Assembly (NCBI RefSeq): GCF_031755915.1
Contig: NC_083388.1
Span: forward strand, 24,583,001 to 24,647,000
Origin: Ziziphus jujuba
Taxonomy: Eukaryota > Streptophyta > Magnoliopsida > Rosales > Rhamnaceae
DNA: 64,000 nt
Direction of reading: 5' to 3'
The position numbers and the translations under genes are program-made. The notes beneath the pieces were generated by a model. That model was not told the DNA's origin, searched no databases, and saw only the letters and a list, made by a program, of their open reading frames with translations. The number at the start of each line of letters is the position of its first letter. Positions within the stretch are counted from its first letter, which is position 1. Below, one piece after another: positions 21,854-36,319 of the stretch.

Positions 21854-24800
21854 TTACTCTGCCTTCCGTTGTAGATCTTCCCACCTTATCTCCTGGGCAC
21901 ACTCCCCACACACAGTAGAACAACCAGATTTTGTTCCCTGGCTTCTAAGGGTCAGCAAATGTGAAAGTTTAGTGCATTTCCGTAGCACTACACGTTCCCT
22001 AGCCCTAGATATCGTACGGCTGCTTATTTCTGCTGCATGTGGGGCAACATTTGATGTTGTTGGCTTTCGCTCAACTGCAGACTCGTTAAGAGGAACTCGT
22101 TGCACTTCCTCCCATTCTAATGTTCTCCGGTATACCTCCCAAGCCATGTCTTGTTCCTCCTTTGAGAGCCTTTCTTCTTCATTCTCTTGTAATAGCGTCT
22201 CATGTTCATGATAATTAGCAATCCACCTGAAAACATGCAAAAAATATATCAGGAGATGGTATTTACCATATTGTAGTCCCAAGTAAAAATATAACTGATT
22301 AAGGATAGAATAGACTCCTATTTAAATAGAGGTGAAAAATGCTTGATCAAATACAAGTGTGTGCCAAAGAGTTTGATGCCTTGCGAAAACACAAACTTAT
22401 AACAAATGAAGTGGTGATTGAGATAAATTCATACTAATAGCCTAGTGGATGCTATATAAGTAAAAAAGAACATACCTTGGACAATGCTTGCTAAGTAAAC
22501 TTTCCATTAGTTTGTCAGAAGAGCAACTTCCATTAGAAAGAGGCACTTTTTGCTTGGCTGGATTCCCAACTTCTCCAGTCTTAGTTTGGTTACTGGCATG
22601 CCCATTTTCTTGATCCAGATCATTCAAAGTGTCAGGGTTCTCATCATCACCAAACTCAAAGAGATGTAACATCTCTTCCTTGGAGATGGTCCTGTGTACC
22701 TGTTGTCTATCCACCACCCTTGCAGCAAGCCCCTCCTTCGTCACCTATTTGAAATTTCTCTTGATTAAAATTCCATTGCGATACGGTTTCCATATAAGTA
22801 AATACCATTCTGTCATTACCTGACGTTTATAAATCTTTTCTTCCATAGTTCCATGTGCCATCATTCTATAAGCAAAAACTGGCTTGTTTTGGCCATACCT
22901 GCAGTGATGGAACGAATGTATGAATTTTTAATCAAATTATCATAAAAAAAGGTCCCTTGCTGGAAAATATTCCTTCAAGTGGGACCCAACGTTAATATCC
23001 TAGTTCAGCATTTGCCATCTCTGGAAGTTCATAATATGGCATGGTCCTACAAAAATCGTTACTTCTATAATCCAAATATTTCTAGCTAATGTGATAGTCC
23101 TTTTTATTTTTTATTTTTTCTGATATCTTTTTCCTTCACCCTTCCTTCTAATTTTGTGACTTTCAATTTCTGCTAATTTTCCAGATCAGATTTGTTTGGC
23201 AAAACAATTACAATACAGGTCAAGTTCCAGCAACGTAGGAGTGGAAATCTTATTCATTTTATGTCATTCTGAACCCCCGTGTACCACCTGTGCTGGTAAA
23301 AATGATATTCTACGCAGCAAACTTGAAGGACTCACATCACTGTTTGTGGGACCATACATATCACTTTTTCCTTATTTATTCAACATCTCCATGATGCCCA
23401 ATACACTCTTCTAACTTAGCCACCAGCAGTAAAGTTTCGATTTAATTGATATTTTGAAATTCCCTGCAACATATCCTACAATTGCAGCTAATTACATACA
23501 AAAAAACCCTTCAGATCAGAATGCACCATCTATTTCTGTGGGACAGCCCTTAAATCACATTATATCATACATGCAATATCTTGTATGTCGGAAGGAAAGA
23601 AAAAAAAGGTAAAAGAAAATTTATTAATGAGTACCATGAAAGCAAAAGAGAAACCTACCTCCAAGCTCGATATATAGCCTGAAGATCATAGGTTGGATTC
23701 CAAGAACCATCAACTATGACTACACGGTTAGCAGCATGAAGATTTATCCCTAGAGATCCTGCTCTGGTTGAAATCAGAGTGCATTTCACTCTCTTATTTA
23801 CGGGATCATTAAAGCTCTCAACCAGCTTTTGCCTTTCTGAGGCCTCTGTTCTTCCATCTACCCTGAAAAGCAAACAAAACAATAGGTAAAACAATAATTT
23901 TAACCAAGCAACAGAAGAAATTTCAACTTTTAAAATGAAATGAATTACATTTACCATCACAGCCACTGCCACAAAAAGCAGCGACTTAGGCATTTGCTAA
24001 AATTCACAAAAAAATATGCAACTTGTACAAATATGAAAACGATGATAAACTAGGCTAGAGAGAACTCTCTGATATATGAATGTTTCATACTATATACATA
24101 CATTTGATAAGAAACAACCTTCTATTGATAACTACAAAATGACCTTTCATGCTGTATCACAACTGGTCATCTATATTGTGATCATTTGTAAATTACAAAA
24201 TTGAAAATGCCAAGAATTTATCATGCATCATGCTTTAGGTTTTCTGCGCATACTTCAAGCCCATGCGATTCTATATAATTCTGTATGTGAATGTGCAAAT
24301 GTAAAAGCATGCTATGTGCATGTGTTCAAGTGAGCAAATGGATTCTACTGTAAACTGTTTGTGGTTATAGGTACCAACCTATACCAGTCTTTTCCTTTCT
24401 TCCAAGATTTTCCTTTCTTCCCATTTCGAGGTAGTCTTGAAAGATAAAGTTCTATTAAATCAAGGGTTGGTATGCTCTGACTGAAAACCAACACCTTATC
24501 ACCCACGTCAGAACACATAGCTAGAATGTCCAGCAGCAAAACCATTTTCCCACTGTAATCAAGCTCTCTATAATTATTTTCATGAAGAAGATCATTCCAC
24601 CAATCCTGAAACATGATTAGAAAAAGCATTATGCTAAAAGCAAGAAGAAAAATGAAACTACCATGGGTGACTGATTTTGCAATTTAGTGACCAATTATGG
24701 GCTTCTGCACCCTAGAGAGAAAAGAGTTGCAGCATGACATCATCACCAAATGAGGCACCAGTTTAGGTGGATCTCTCCATATCAACAAACTCTTACAAAT

Positions 24801-27800
24801 GAATCAAAGGAAGATCTAACTAAGATACATCAAAATGGTAATGAAGAGCAGATTAAGAATTACTCATTCATCACAACAATCATTCAAATTTATACCTTTT
24901 GGAAAAAGCTATCAGCAATTTTTCCCTGCATAACTTCATTTGAATTCTTCTGCTTCTCTGAAGCATGAAATAATACCATAATTCAGTGATTCACGAAAAC
25001 CTTCCAGACATGATTGCATGCGTATATACATATAAACATACACATTTATATAATACAGACATAAAGTCTCTAGTACCATATGTATGTACAGTCCATTTCA
25101 CATTAGGTTATTAAACATAAACTTTAATAAAGTATGGATACACATCCCACCATATGTGGTTGGATGTATATTTGAAGTTATCTGTCCACCACATGTGGTG
25201 GCACATGTATCCATATTTTATTAAAGTTAGGATATCCTGACGTGATAATTTTAGTATACATGTATATATACAAGAGGGAATCCTCACATAAAATTAAAAA
25301 ACAATTAAATAAAAAATAAAGCCTCAACAAATACAGTATGTAATATAGAAAAGTGTTCATGAAATCAAGATTTCCTCATTAATAGCTACCCATCTCCATT
25401 ACTCCAGTTAATACTTCTCTTCTTCATATCTCTTTTTTTAACAATAACATTTCAACCCAGTATGAATTCCTCTGGATGAATTGAGGATTTCCAGTACATA
25501 GAAAGGGACATTGCTTCAGCCAACATGGACAGCCATTAAATTACCACATAAGGCTGGAAATTCCTTCCCATCCTCCCCAAGGATACTAACTTGCAGGAGA
25601 AACATAACTAGTAAACATGGGAATACCCACTAATATCCATGCTTCAGTCTTATAGAAACACAAGATGGTGGAAACCATACCTCCAAAGACCACATTATAG
25701 TCCATGTTTTCATCACTAGAGCTGTCATCCACAAGAAAATTATCAACAACATCTTCACGTCGAACATAGTCCTTGTCTCTTCTCAATTGCAAGATACCAG
25801 GATGATTCCATATCTACTACAGAGAACATAGCAATTCATTAGAACAACAGACCAATTATGCGAAAAAGAAGCAAAAGCACTTCTTAGTAAATATCAACCT
25901 GTGCTAAGGCCTGGTACCCAGCAAAAAAACTTCTCTTCCTCATCTTCTCATTAGAGATCTGGTCATTGGTAAATCCATGCACATCAAGAAATCTCTTGTA
26001 TAATTTCCTCTGCAAGGGAGAAAGCTTTACAGCTACTATAAAGACAGTTTTAGGTGGTAAATCCTTCTTCACCACATTCATGTCCATTCTTTGCACAAAG
26101 CCCTTCAACTGTTCATAGAGGATATGAGATCTTTGATTCATTATTTTCACATCATCCAGAGTTGAGTTAGTATGTTGACCGTTCTCTATGGGATTTTGGA
26201 AGCTGCAAAAGGGAAAATATGATTAAGAAACATGGAAACAGAAATAAATAAATTGACAGCACTAAGAACTAAGTAAAGGATTCTTGCCGGTTTCTAAATT
26301 CATGACTGCTTCCAAGAAAACCTTCCCTTACAAAATCAACCATCTGTTACAGATCAAATTTCAAGAAAAGTCAAAATGACTCAAAAATTCAAAATCATAA
26401 GTAGGGAAAAAGTCAGAAATATAATGCAGTTACATGAAGTCATGAACTCACACAATAATATTCCATGAGATTGTTCTGTAGAGGTGATCCAGTTAATGCT
26501 ATCCGTCTTTGGCATCTCACTTGTTTTAAGGCTTGGGTTACATCAGCTCTAGTATTCTTAATCACATGGGCCTCATCACATACGAGTAAATCAGGTCCAT
26601 CCTGAAAGTTGAAAAACGCAAATATCTTTGAATGAATTAAGCAGTAATACATACATAGAAATTAGATATTGTCAAATAACAAAAGCTTGAGACCATAATA
26701 AATTGCTAAAAAAAATCATATGAGAACTGCATAGTAGAGCAGTTTTAAAGTTATACAAAAAACCTTTTTCCTTTATTAAGGAAAAAAGATACATTAGATA
26801 CCGTTAGAATAATCAAAAACAGCCCAAACTAAATAAAAACAAAACATGTCACAACCTTTGATTCCAACAAAATCGAAGAAATTGGATTCTATCCATCCAC
26901 TAATAATGAGAAAAAGGATTAACAATAATGACTCCTAATAACTACATAGATTGTCAACAAAGTCAAAACAACCGCCTACTTTTTTCTTCTCCCAGATAAA
27001 GTTAAAAACACATGAATGCTAAAAACAATGTCCAATGAAAAGGAAAAGGCTGCTAAAAACAATGTCCAATGAAAAGGAAAATGACCTAATCACATACATG
27101 CCCAAAGGAAAGATGACCTCTAAAGTAGAAGGAATGAAAAATCACCATATCAAAGCATGTGAATTGTGCCATTAACATTGTCAAAGACGAAATGTTTCAC
27201 CTTTAAAAGGCATGAAAGAATTCATTATATCTAAGAGAGAGAGAGAGAGAGAAGCCCTTGCATCTATGAGTTTTTGTTATCTTAAACTACTCAGTCAAAG
27301 TTTGCTAGTCACAGAAGTTCCTCTTTCTTATATAATTTATATCCGTTAAGACTTAAATATTACATATGGATATGAAGTATTTCAACAGATTTTATATATT
27401 GAATATTGATAAGCAAAGCATCTAACACATACTTAAATAACATCATACGGAAAATTAAGAAACAAAGGTTAAAAGTATTATAACTTGACACTACACAATC
27501 AAGACTAAGTAGAACAGTTTAGAATAAAATTAGAAGGAATATAGTTGAAGAAAATTATAGAAGTCCAAAAAACAACCTGCAAGGCATGGCAAATTTCCCT
27601 CGCTATGTTCCGATCCTTCACATTCTTTCCAAAGGATAAGTTCCGAAAAGCACTGTAGCCAATCAAGAAGACACCGCCCTTAGCTCTCCACTTTGCAAGC
27701 AATTCTCCTCTTCTCTCCCTAGCAAAAGGCAATCACATCCATGCCCACATAAGTAAATAAATAAGAAAAGAACTAACAAACTCAAAAGAAAATAAACCTG

Positions 27801-30800
27801 TGATCCTCACTTTAAAAGACAACACGGAAAAAAAAAGAAAAAAAAGAAAAAGAAAAAAGAAATAAAGATAACACTTCATCTGACCCCTAACAGAGATAAC
27901 AAAAAGAGGTAAGAGAACATAACCAAAAATCAATTCGGGTCAAAGAAAAAAAAAAAGATTCAGTCAAGTTCATCTAATGCCTAGAACCAAGGATAAGCCA
28001 TTGTAGTTTACTTAAGTTAAACCCATGAAGTACTAATGCAAGCAATAAAAAGTTGTCTTAGCATAGACAGCAGATATTCACAGGCAAGAAATTTAATAAG
28101 CAGTTTCTAAAAATAAAGCTTGGGATAGCCTAGTTGCTTGTTTCACTTATTTCAGTGAACTTTCTCTTCTTCTTTTACATTGATGTTTTTAGAATAACAT
28201 CAGAAAGGATAGGGGGTCCTCCATACAGCCAAGAAGATTGTAAGTTGGTAACAGATGACTTGTTAAAAGACATCCAGCCAACTCACACAAATAAAAGGAA
28301 CAGGTATGTCATATATAATAAAGTATTATATTATACCTATAATCATACTAAGCTAATACAGGTTACAAATGCAATTGAACACCCCTAAACCAAAATTATC
28401 AGATTCCTGAACCAAAATCAAAAGATTAGACATGTTATGAACTGGTGGTCATTATTTAGAGCCATAGTAGCCTTAAAGCTTACTTTCCAATCATAGAGTT
28501 CATCCTTTTCATGCCAAATAAGAACAGGAACATGTGCAATTATTCCAAGAACAATGACACAAATGGCAGAAATGACATAAATCATTATTAGTTTTATAGA
28601 GGTATTAATAAATAAAATGACAAAGGCTAGTTAAAACCTTGAGACATCTTCTAGCATGAAAACACGCAGTGGCTTTACTTCAGAAGGTCTCCACTTCATG
28701 AACTCTTGCCGCCAATTATGCAGTACATTCACAGGCATGACAATAAGTGCAGTTCTTAAACCCAAATCAACACTTCTCATGGCAGTGTACAAAAAAGCTA
28801 TAACCTGCAAGATCAATTTGACAAAACATGAAAATTGAATCCTTTAATCCAATCTAAAAAAAAAATCCAAAAACTCAGAATTCTTTTCTCAATTTAGTGA
28901 AAACCAAAATAAAAATGAGTGATTAGCAAGATGTTCAACATGTGAAAGACAAAGCACAATTTTATAAATAATCAAAATTTGAAAATAAAAGGAAGGCAAA
29001 TTGTATTTGAAATCCACACTAAAAAAGTCATGAAATAAAAATTGAGCAAGGAAATCAATAGCCAGATATATCATACATAAATCCCAAACATCAATCCATA
29101 AGCGAATTTGGTTACACAAAAATACCGAGATTCTGCATAACTCACAGGGAGGCAAATAATACTGTGAATGCTAAGTAAGAAAAGGCATTAGCAACACAAT
29201 AAATGTGGAACGAGAAGGAACGTAAATAACATATTATTCAGGAAGTCCTAAAGTCTACTAATAATCACTTAGTACTGGACATAAGCAGAGAACCTGTGTG
29301 AAGCTCTCACTAGCTTCGACCCCTCTGTTCCTAATTCTTAATTCAGAACAAAGTGATTGCTTTAACACTTTTTCTCTTAAGCTTTTTCACTTAATAGAGC
29401 ACGCTTCGCAAAATCTCCAGAGTGAAGCAGATATTTTTATATAATCAGGCATTGACATCACCATGAACTATTTATGAATTACTTGATTATATTAGTTATG
29501 AAAGTAATATTGTGATTATTACAAAGCGATTCATAAAAAATAATCAAATTTTTTACCGTCCTTCAAAAAACAATTCCCAGATGATTTACAAAATGTAAAA
29601 TTTGAAAACTTTGTAGCCATTACACAATAAAACTCTATATTTCTAATGATCAATATAAACTACCACATTTGAATCCAGATACTCCCAACCACTGTTTAAG
29701 TTGGGGATCTAAGTTTCAAATAGATAAAGCTAAGTACCTGAAAGATCATTAACAAGACCCATTCTATGAACTAGAATTCAAACAACATAAAAAAATTAAA
29801 TCACACATGCACTCTATCACCCTTGTTTGAGTTGGGAATAAAAGGGTGGAGGTTGTTTTGGGGTACGGGAAGAGACCATCAGTTACAAACAGACAGAGCA
29901 TAATACCTGAAAAGTTTTACCAAGGCCCATTGTATGAGCTAGAATGCAACCAAGACCTTTATCCCCAGACTTCACCTTTGTGATTGACTGTATGATATTT
30001 TCCCACATAAATCTTATTCCTGCAACCTGAAATAACAAATCAGATAATACCATCATTTTCACCACTAATGATAATGACTACAAACAACAGACCAACAATA
30101 AATCATTGAAAGTCAAAGAAAGGTAAATTAATCACCCATTTCATAATTAAGGAAGCAAGTAATAAGTTCCAGGGATAGAAGAAAGACTTGGAAGTGTTAT
30201 AGGTGTTTTGAGAAACAACCACATAGCAGCAAGTTTTCCTTTCCCATGCAAACACTAAATTCAAACCAGATAATTGAAAATAGAAGCAAGGATGGGAAAT
30301 TGGGAACCTGATGGGCTTTTAATTTTGCTGAAATACTTGGAAGAATTCTAATAGCTTCTTCACCTTTCTCCCTCACGACATTCACAATATAACCTGTTGA
30401 TGCATCACCAAGCACCTCAGTGCTAGCATCTTCTGATAAATTCCCATTATAGCTTGTAGAACTTGTCATATTAGATTGTGTAGAAAACTGAACTTGCAAG
30501 GATTTCAAGCGTTCCTGACGTTCCTGCAAAGTGTAAAATATGTCATTATCTAAGTACCACAATGCCACTTTTGAGAGAAAGTCGATCAAATAAAAGTGTA
30601 CCTTTTCAATAGCAATTTTTCTTTTGGTCTCTTCTCCTAATTCAGCATCATCGAGGATCCTTCGTATTTTCTTTTTCCTCTTCCTCTTAGAGCTGACAAC
30701 AAGACAACTTAAGCCTTAGACGTCACAGTTCCATGAATTAAAGATTTATAATTCAAACTTTGCATCTAAAATTGTAGCCTCTGTAATTGAACTGCTAAGT

Positions 30801-33800
30801 TCAAGAATTAAGGATCATTCAAGGGCTGGAATTAACAAGTGAAGTTGTCATTATAAAATTTAATTCAATTTAAAAAAAAAAAAAAAAAAGTTGATGAATA
30901 CACCTATGGTATACTAATGTTATCCAAAGATTATAGAAGTCTTACGGTTCTTAAAAAATGACAAATAACGATATTCATGTATGTTTACATTCAAGACCCA
31001 GAAAAATAAACTTCATAATCTACAATAAATTCCAATTGACAAACCTAAACTTCCTCGAGAAATATTTTGTTAAAAAAATCATGAGTTGCATGTCTCAGCC
31101 ATAGGAAAGACATCAGTGAATGGTGTTACCTTCAGTGCATCCCCTTGGGAAAATAAAAGGATTCCATCTCCATAAAATATAGGATGCTAGAAAGAAAATT
31201 CAAAGTAGAGACACTCTATTCACTTATATATCACAATCTAATACTGGATATAAATATACCTGATAGCAACATCTATGTCTGTGTCTGAATTGTCTGAATC
31301 ACTATCAGAGCTAGATACAACCACTCCTCCAAAACCCATTGCTTTCTCTAACTGTAAAGTCAATCTTTGCAAGAGACTTGGGCGACAGCAACAACAATGC
31401 CAGCCAGAAGTTTGAACCTCGGTCAAGCACTCCATGCCAATATTCCTCTTTATACAAGCCATACAGAATAACGTTTTACATGATTTACAATTCACTAAGT
31501 CAATGCTTTGTCCACACCAACCACAATAACACTCGGAGCAATCTGCATCCTGCCACAATTTGTTACACAATCAAAGTTGCTACATGAAACAGTACATAAG
31601 AAATGCCAAAAAGTGTGCATATAAACACTAATAACCCAAATGAGCAGTTTCTTTGTTGAGCAACATAGAATAATAAAATTGAAGTACAAAAGTTTCATGG
31701 CAGATAAAACATATTTGTCATCAACCATAATAAAATGCCCTAAATTTATTGTTAACTTGAGAACATAAATACAGAGGATTTGTTAACAGCCAACCACCGC
31801 TCTGAGATTCATGTACAGTTTGGTCCGACCCTAGGGAGACTGATAATGATTGGATTTGGTAAGATACCAAAGTACTTAAACATATTAGTGCTTGAGACCA
31901 CAAGAAAACTAAATTTTTGCCTTTTAGAAAATGACCATCATCGATTAACCACCTCACAAAAATACATGTAGATTTCCTGATTTTTACAAAATAATTGGGA
32001 ACGTTTTATTAGGAAAAAAAAAAAAGAAAAAGAAAAAAGAGTACTGTATTAAAAAAACATGAATAGTAATTTAATGATAAAGAATGGTCAAATATTAATA
32101 ACATTTACTGGTGTTCAATTATTGTATCATCAGATTATCTAGTGTTAGACATAAAGACTCATATGTTAAATTTGAAAATAAGCATGAAGCTACTCCTTTC
32201 AATACCTTCATTTGCATCTTTTCTGCCATTACACCTCTGCAATCAGCACAAATGATAACTTTCAGAAGTGGATGTGAGTGCACCTCAATAACCATTTTGT
32301 TACAAGCAGTGCAGTGAAACTTTTCAGTCACATTCTGTGAAGGAAGAGAGTCAGCAACAGAGCCACCAGTATTTTCCTTCAAATCAGATTGATCCTCTAA
32401 TTTAACCTTTTTAGAGACTGAATCCTTCACCTGAGCTTCGTCATCACTCTCTATAATAACAGTTCGACTTCTCTTCTTCTCTAGGGTTAGCTCCTCACTC
32501 TCACTCAGATGTTTGGACATGGAGTCGGATGGCATTGAGGAACTACTGTTCGTTATGCTTCCAATGTCAACATTGTTAGAATGTTCAAACCCATTAGGCA
32601 CATCATTGTTAGGCATATTTTCTCCATCTTCAGAACTTTTCTTATTCAAGACAGAGGCAGGACAATCAACTGGAGATGGACACTTGCGGATATCATTTTC
32701 TATCACACAATCATCTGAGCAAACTTCCTTCTGACCAGCCCCCTATTCAGATAACAGCACATAATAAAGGGAATTCGAATGAGGACCATGTCACAAGCAC
32801 CCCCCCCCCCCCCCCCACAAACAAAAAAAAATTGAAAAAAAATTAAAAAAAAAAATAAAAATCCAAATGCCATAATATGGGGAATATCCATGTCCTACAC
32901 ATGTAAGGCTTTTTTGAGTCTGGCAATACATTATTCTCCCAACAATTCAATTTCATTTATTAATGTTATTCTCTCATCATTTTGAATTCATTTACTCTAC
33001 AGTATATTCAATAAGTAAAAAGTTAACAATGTACTCCCGTAATTCAGGTTATAAAAACTTTCCAAACCCAACAATTACATCATTGACGGAATACCATTAA
33101 ACCAAACTTATGAAAAAGGAATAACTGGCTATAAGTTTAAAGTACAGGAAACTAAAAAAACATTGTCACCAAAGTGACCCCACCCTATATGCCCTTTTCT
33201 TTTCATGTGTGGAAAAAAATAAACCATAAAATACTATGAATACATAGTAAGTATAAACCAAGCAAATTATATCAAGCATTTTTAAATTAAAACAAATAAG
33301 AGTATTTGAGTCAATTACTTGCCACTATACAACTAATTGCTAGCTTACTAAGAGATCTTGTCATGCTCCTCTACTTTTCTTAGTCTTGACTACACATATT
33401 ACTATTACCATAAAAGCTATTCGCTGACTGTTCAAATGGATATTCAATTATCTAGCAAGAAGACTGACATTAACATATGTTATCTATGCAATGCAATCAA
33501 TTATCAATTGCTTGAGTAGGCTACAATTCACAAATAAATAATACCAAACAGCATAAGAATTTGCCTTCAAACTTTGCACCAAAAGTTCGATTGCTTCCAG
33601 ATATGAAAAAGTAAAAAAAAAAATTAAAAAAATGCAAGAGAAACATACCTGTTTGCATTTCTTTCGATATCTCCTCCTTTTCAAATGAATTTGAAGCTTC
33701 TTATCAATACTTGCATCATCTTCTTCTTTGACCTATGAAAAAACAAGCAAATAAACTGCAAAACTTAAAAAATAACTCAAACAGACATTATCAAGTCATA

Positions 33801-36319
33801 AGTCATTGATCAAAAAATGCTTAAGTAGGCTGATCAATCTGCTAATAACATCACAGAATACCTATAGTTTGCTTATTTTCTACAAACATACAGACATAAA
33901 TATGTATATGTTAGCTGCCATTTCATTGGCTTCATCTATACAGTTTGATCCACTAAAGGGTTGGCAGTAAATATCTTATTTTCTTTACACGTAAGGTTAA
34001 TTTAAGATGACTTAACATTGTAGCAAAGCCTAGTTATTGTATAGTCCTGCATTTGAATCTCACCAATCCTTATTTTTATTAATTTATTGTTCCACATATA
34101 CACGGACCACTTGCTTCTTGTAGTAGGGTGGGAGTACAGGTCAAAGGGAGCATTAAGTATCTTAGTACTGGGTTGACATGTGAAGTGCAAATCCAGCTAA
34201 CCCCTATTTTTAGGTAATTTTTTGTTCTGCATGTGTAACTCCAATTTTATCCTATAATTGGAAAGGCCTACACTTAAAGAGGGGAGTGCCAACTAGTTGT
34301 TATGCTAGCTCATCGTACATCCTTGGGTCCACTTGCATCCAAATGCAGAATAAAAATTAACAATTGCTAGACATTGAAAAATTAGCAGTAAGGAACAGGA
34401 CAATATTGGCAAACCTTCTTGTATTTTTTCTTTTGTTCTTCAGAAAGAGCCAATTCTTTTTCATTTGCAACTGCAGCTGCAACATATGGATCAGTAGAAT
34501 TTCCATCAACATCATCAATCTCCTCCACCTAGAAAAAGTTATAGTCAACAAATAATTTAAAGAACAACTTTTCAAACAAGTTATAACAGAAACATAAAAA
34601 CATAGTTGGGCACCTCGTCGACACCAGGAAATTTGAGACCCATTTCTGCAGCCTGCTGTGGTGTGCTGGCCAAGTAAACAGAAGACCAACACTTACTACC
34701 AAATGAAACACAGTCCTCATTTGCTCCTTCAGAAAACAGTTTGTTCAGAGAAGACCAGTCAACCTCAGAATTCTCTTTTACAGTATCTGTGCTTCCATTA
34801 ATAGCCAGTTTCTTTTGCAGAAATCCACTAGCCCCCTCCTCCAATAGTTTACCATGTCGCCTGAGCCCATAACATAGATCCATATACGATCAACTTTGTA
34901 CCTTGCTGAATCCACATATAAAAAAAAGGGAAGAACCATACCTTCTTACAGGTCTGTGTTTTTGCAAATACTCCTCAGCACCATCTTTTGACTCGGTAAA
35001 ATCACCAGTTGCCTGTGATCCTACCCAGTGTATTCGTCTTTTCCAAGCTTCTGTAACACAATTATTAGGAGCCTGACTTTCCATGTATTTGTAGAGACTT
35101 GGTAGCTCAATACCAGCTCCGTCAAGTTGCTCCTGTTACAAGACAGAAACGTTGAAGGCAGCATAAATTAATTATTAAAACAATATTAAATATAAAACAA
35201 TAGCTTTATTTGCAACAATATAGTCATATCTATTGTAAATATAAAAAAATTATATATTAAATTGGCAGCACACAAGTATATCAACAAATAAGATACGTAA
35301 GCTCCAAAATAACACATAATCAAGCAAAAGAGGACATAACTAAAAATTCAGAAATGACCTCTAAAATTATTGAATTGATGTTTGAAACAATGAAAAAAAG
35401 AGGTAACCAACAAAAGTGCAATGCACATTACGAGAGGAGACTTTTTATTTATTTATATATTTTTCTTTTTACAAATATAGATTTCTTATACAAAAAATGT
35501 CAGATGAAAATGCATACAAAGGTTTGAAAATTTATTAAGAACCCAAGTTACTCAAAATTGAAGAAAGAAGCAAACCAACAAATGAGAACTCTCTGTTTCA
35601 AGCTCATTAAGCACAGCCTCCCACTCTTCCACAAAAGTAGCCATTTCATCTGCAACAGCCGTTTCCAACTATAAAGAAGTAAAAATACATAAGTGATGGG
35701 AAAAGCCACTAAAATCCACAGGAAAGAATACAAAGAGAGAAGCTAACATCATCGCCATGAAGAGTATGCACCAGCTCCTCTCTAACTTCACTCTCCACTT
35801 TAGCAAGAGATTCCTTTTCAAGTGCTTCTTGAGCCTCTGCAGCCTGATTTGAGCATTAAAACACAAACACATAAAACTTATAAAGTACCAATACTCCAAT
35901 AGTAGTATCTACATAAAAAAATACGAATTTATATAAATTCGTTAAAGTCAACAAAACAAATATGATACCTTACTCTCAACTTCCAAGAACTCAGCAATTA
36001 GCTCCTCTATTTCTTCTTCACCCAAAGGTTCCTTCATAAAAGCAAATAAGAGCATGAAAAAAGTTCATATCTTCTAACTTAGAGGATCTGAACCCAAAAT
36101 AAATAGCAACAGTATACATGAATAAATATGCTTTATGGTCTGTAGATTAGGGAGAAAACAAATTAGTGAAGCAAATAAAAAACATGTAAAGTGACCTGCC
36201 TCTATAAAGGATCCATCATCTTGTCCAGATGTTGATGGCCCATCATCTTCTGAGTCATCAATAAAAGAATCACTAGAAGCACCCGCAACATCTTCCACTT
36301 CATCGTGATTTTCTTCCAT
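21854..36319 (-). CDS. ATRX: ATRX chromatin remodeller (SNF2 ATPase with ADD domain), 25 coding exons
   Basis: Exons, high to low: 36319-36200, 36031-35969, 35843-35748, 35668-35576, 35132-34942, 34860-34614, 34528-34415, 33732-33649, 32742-32206, 31549-31260, 30692-30602, 30523-30308, 30026-29907, 28804-28638, 27718-27577, 26601-26452, 26343-26288, 26202-25899, 25813-25681, 24957-24896, 24605-24379, 23862-23659, 22898-22820, 22744-22476, 22226-21854. They sum to 4428 nt, 1475 codons plus stop, close to the length I recall for Arabidopsis ATRX, and all phases agree. An acidic N-terminus is followed by a cysteine-rich ADD zinc domain (about 475-575; [28 protein letters not shown]). The SNF2 ATPase has a Walker A HTMGLGKT (about 748) and a DEAH box (about 866). 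The C-terminal helicase half has [11 protein letters not shown] and [11 protein letters not shown]. Family members load histone H3.3 and remodel chromatin in the nucleus. Introns 1 and 17 use GC donors. Confidence 0.95.
25120..25228. repeat. MITE-like inverted repeat inside ATRX intron 19
   Basis: The arms aactttaataaagtatgga (from 25120) and the reverse complement of the stretch 25208-25228 match at all but one or two positions. Between them lies a perfect 16-base palindrome, ccaccacatgtggtgg, at 25186-25201. The whole ~109 bp piece could fold into one hairpin. No convincing target-site duplication is visible. Confidence 0.7.
27018..27084. repeat. 34 bp tandem duplication in ATRX intron 15
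   Basis: The string gctaaaaacaatgtccaatg recurs with a 34 bp offset (27018 and 27052), followed by aaaaggaaaa in both copies. It is intronic and probably without effect. Confidence 0.85.
32799..32817 (+). repeat. Poly-C tract in ATRX intron 8
   Basis: A run of about 18 consecutive C bases next to an A-rich stretch, within the intron between coding exons 8 and 9. Long C runs are rare in this AT-rich DNA; it would be a poly-G run in the ATRX pre-mRNA. Confidence 0.85.
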
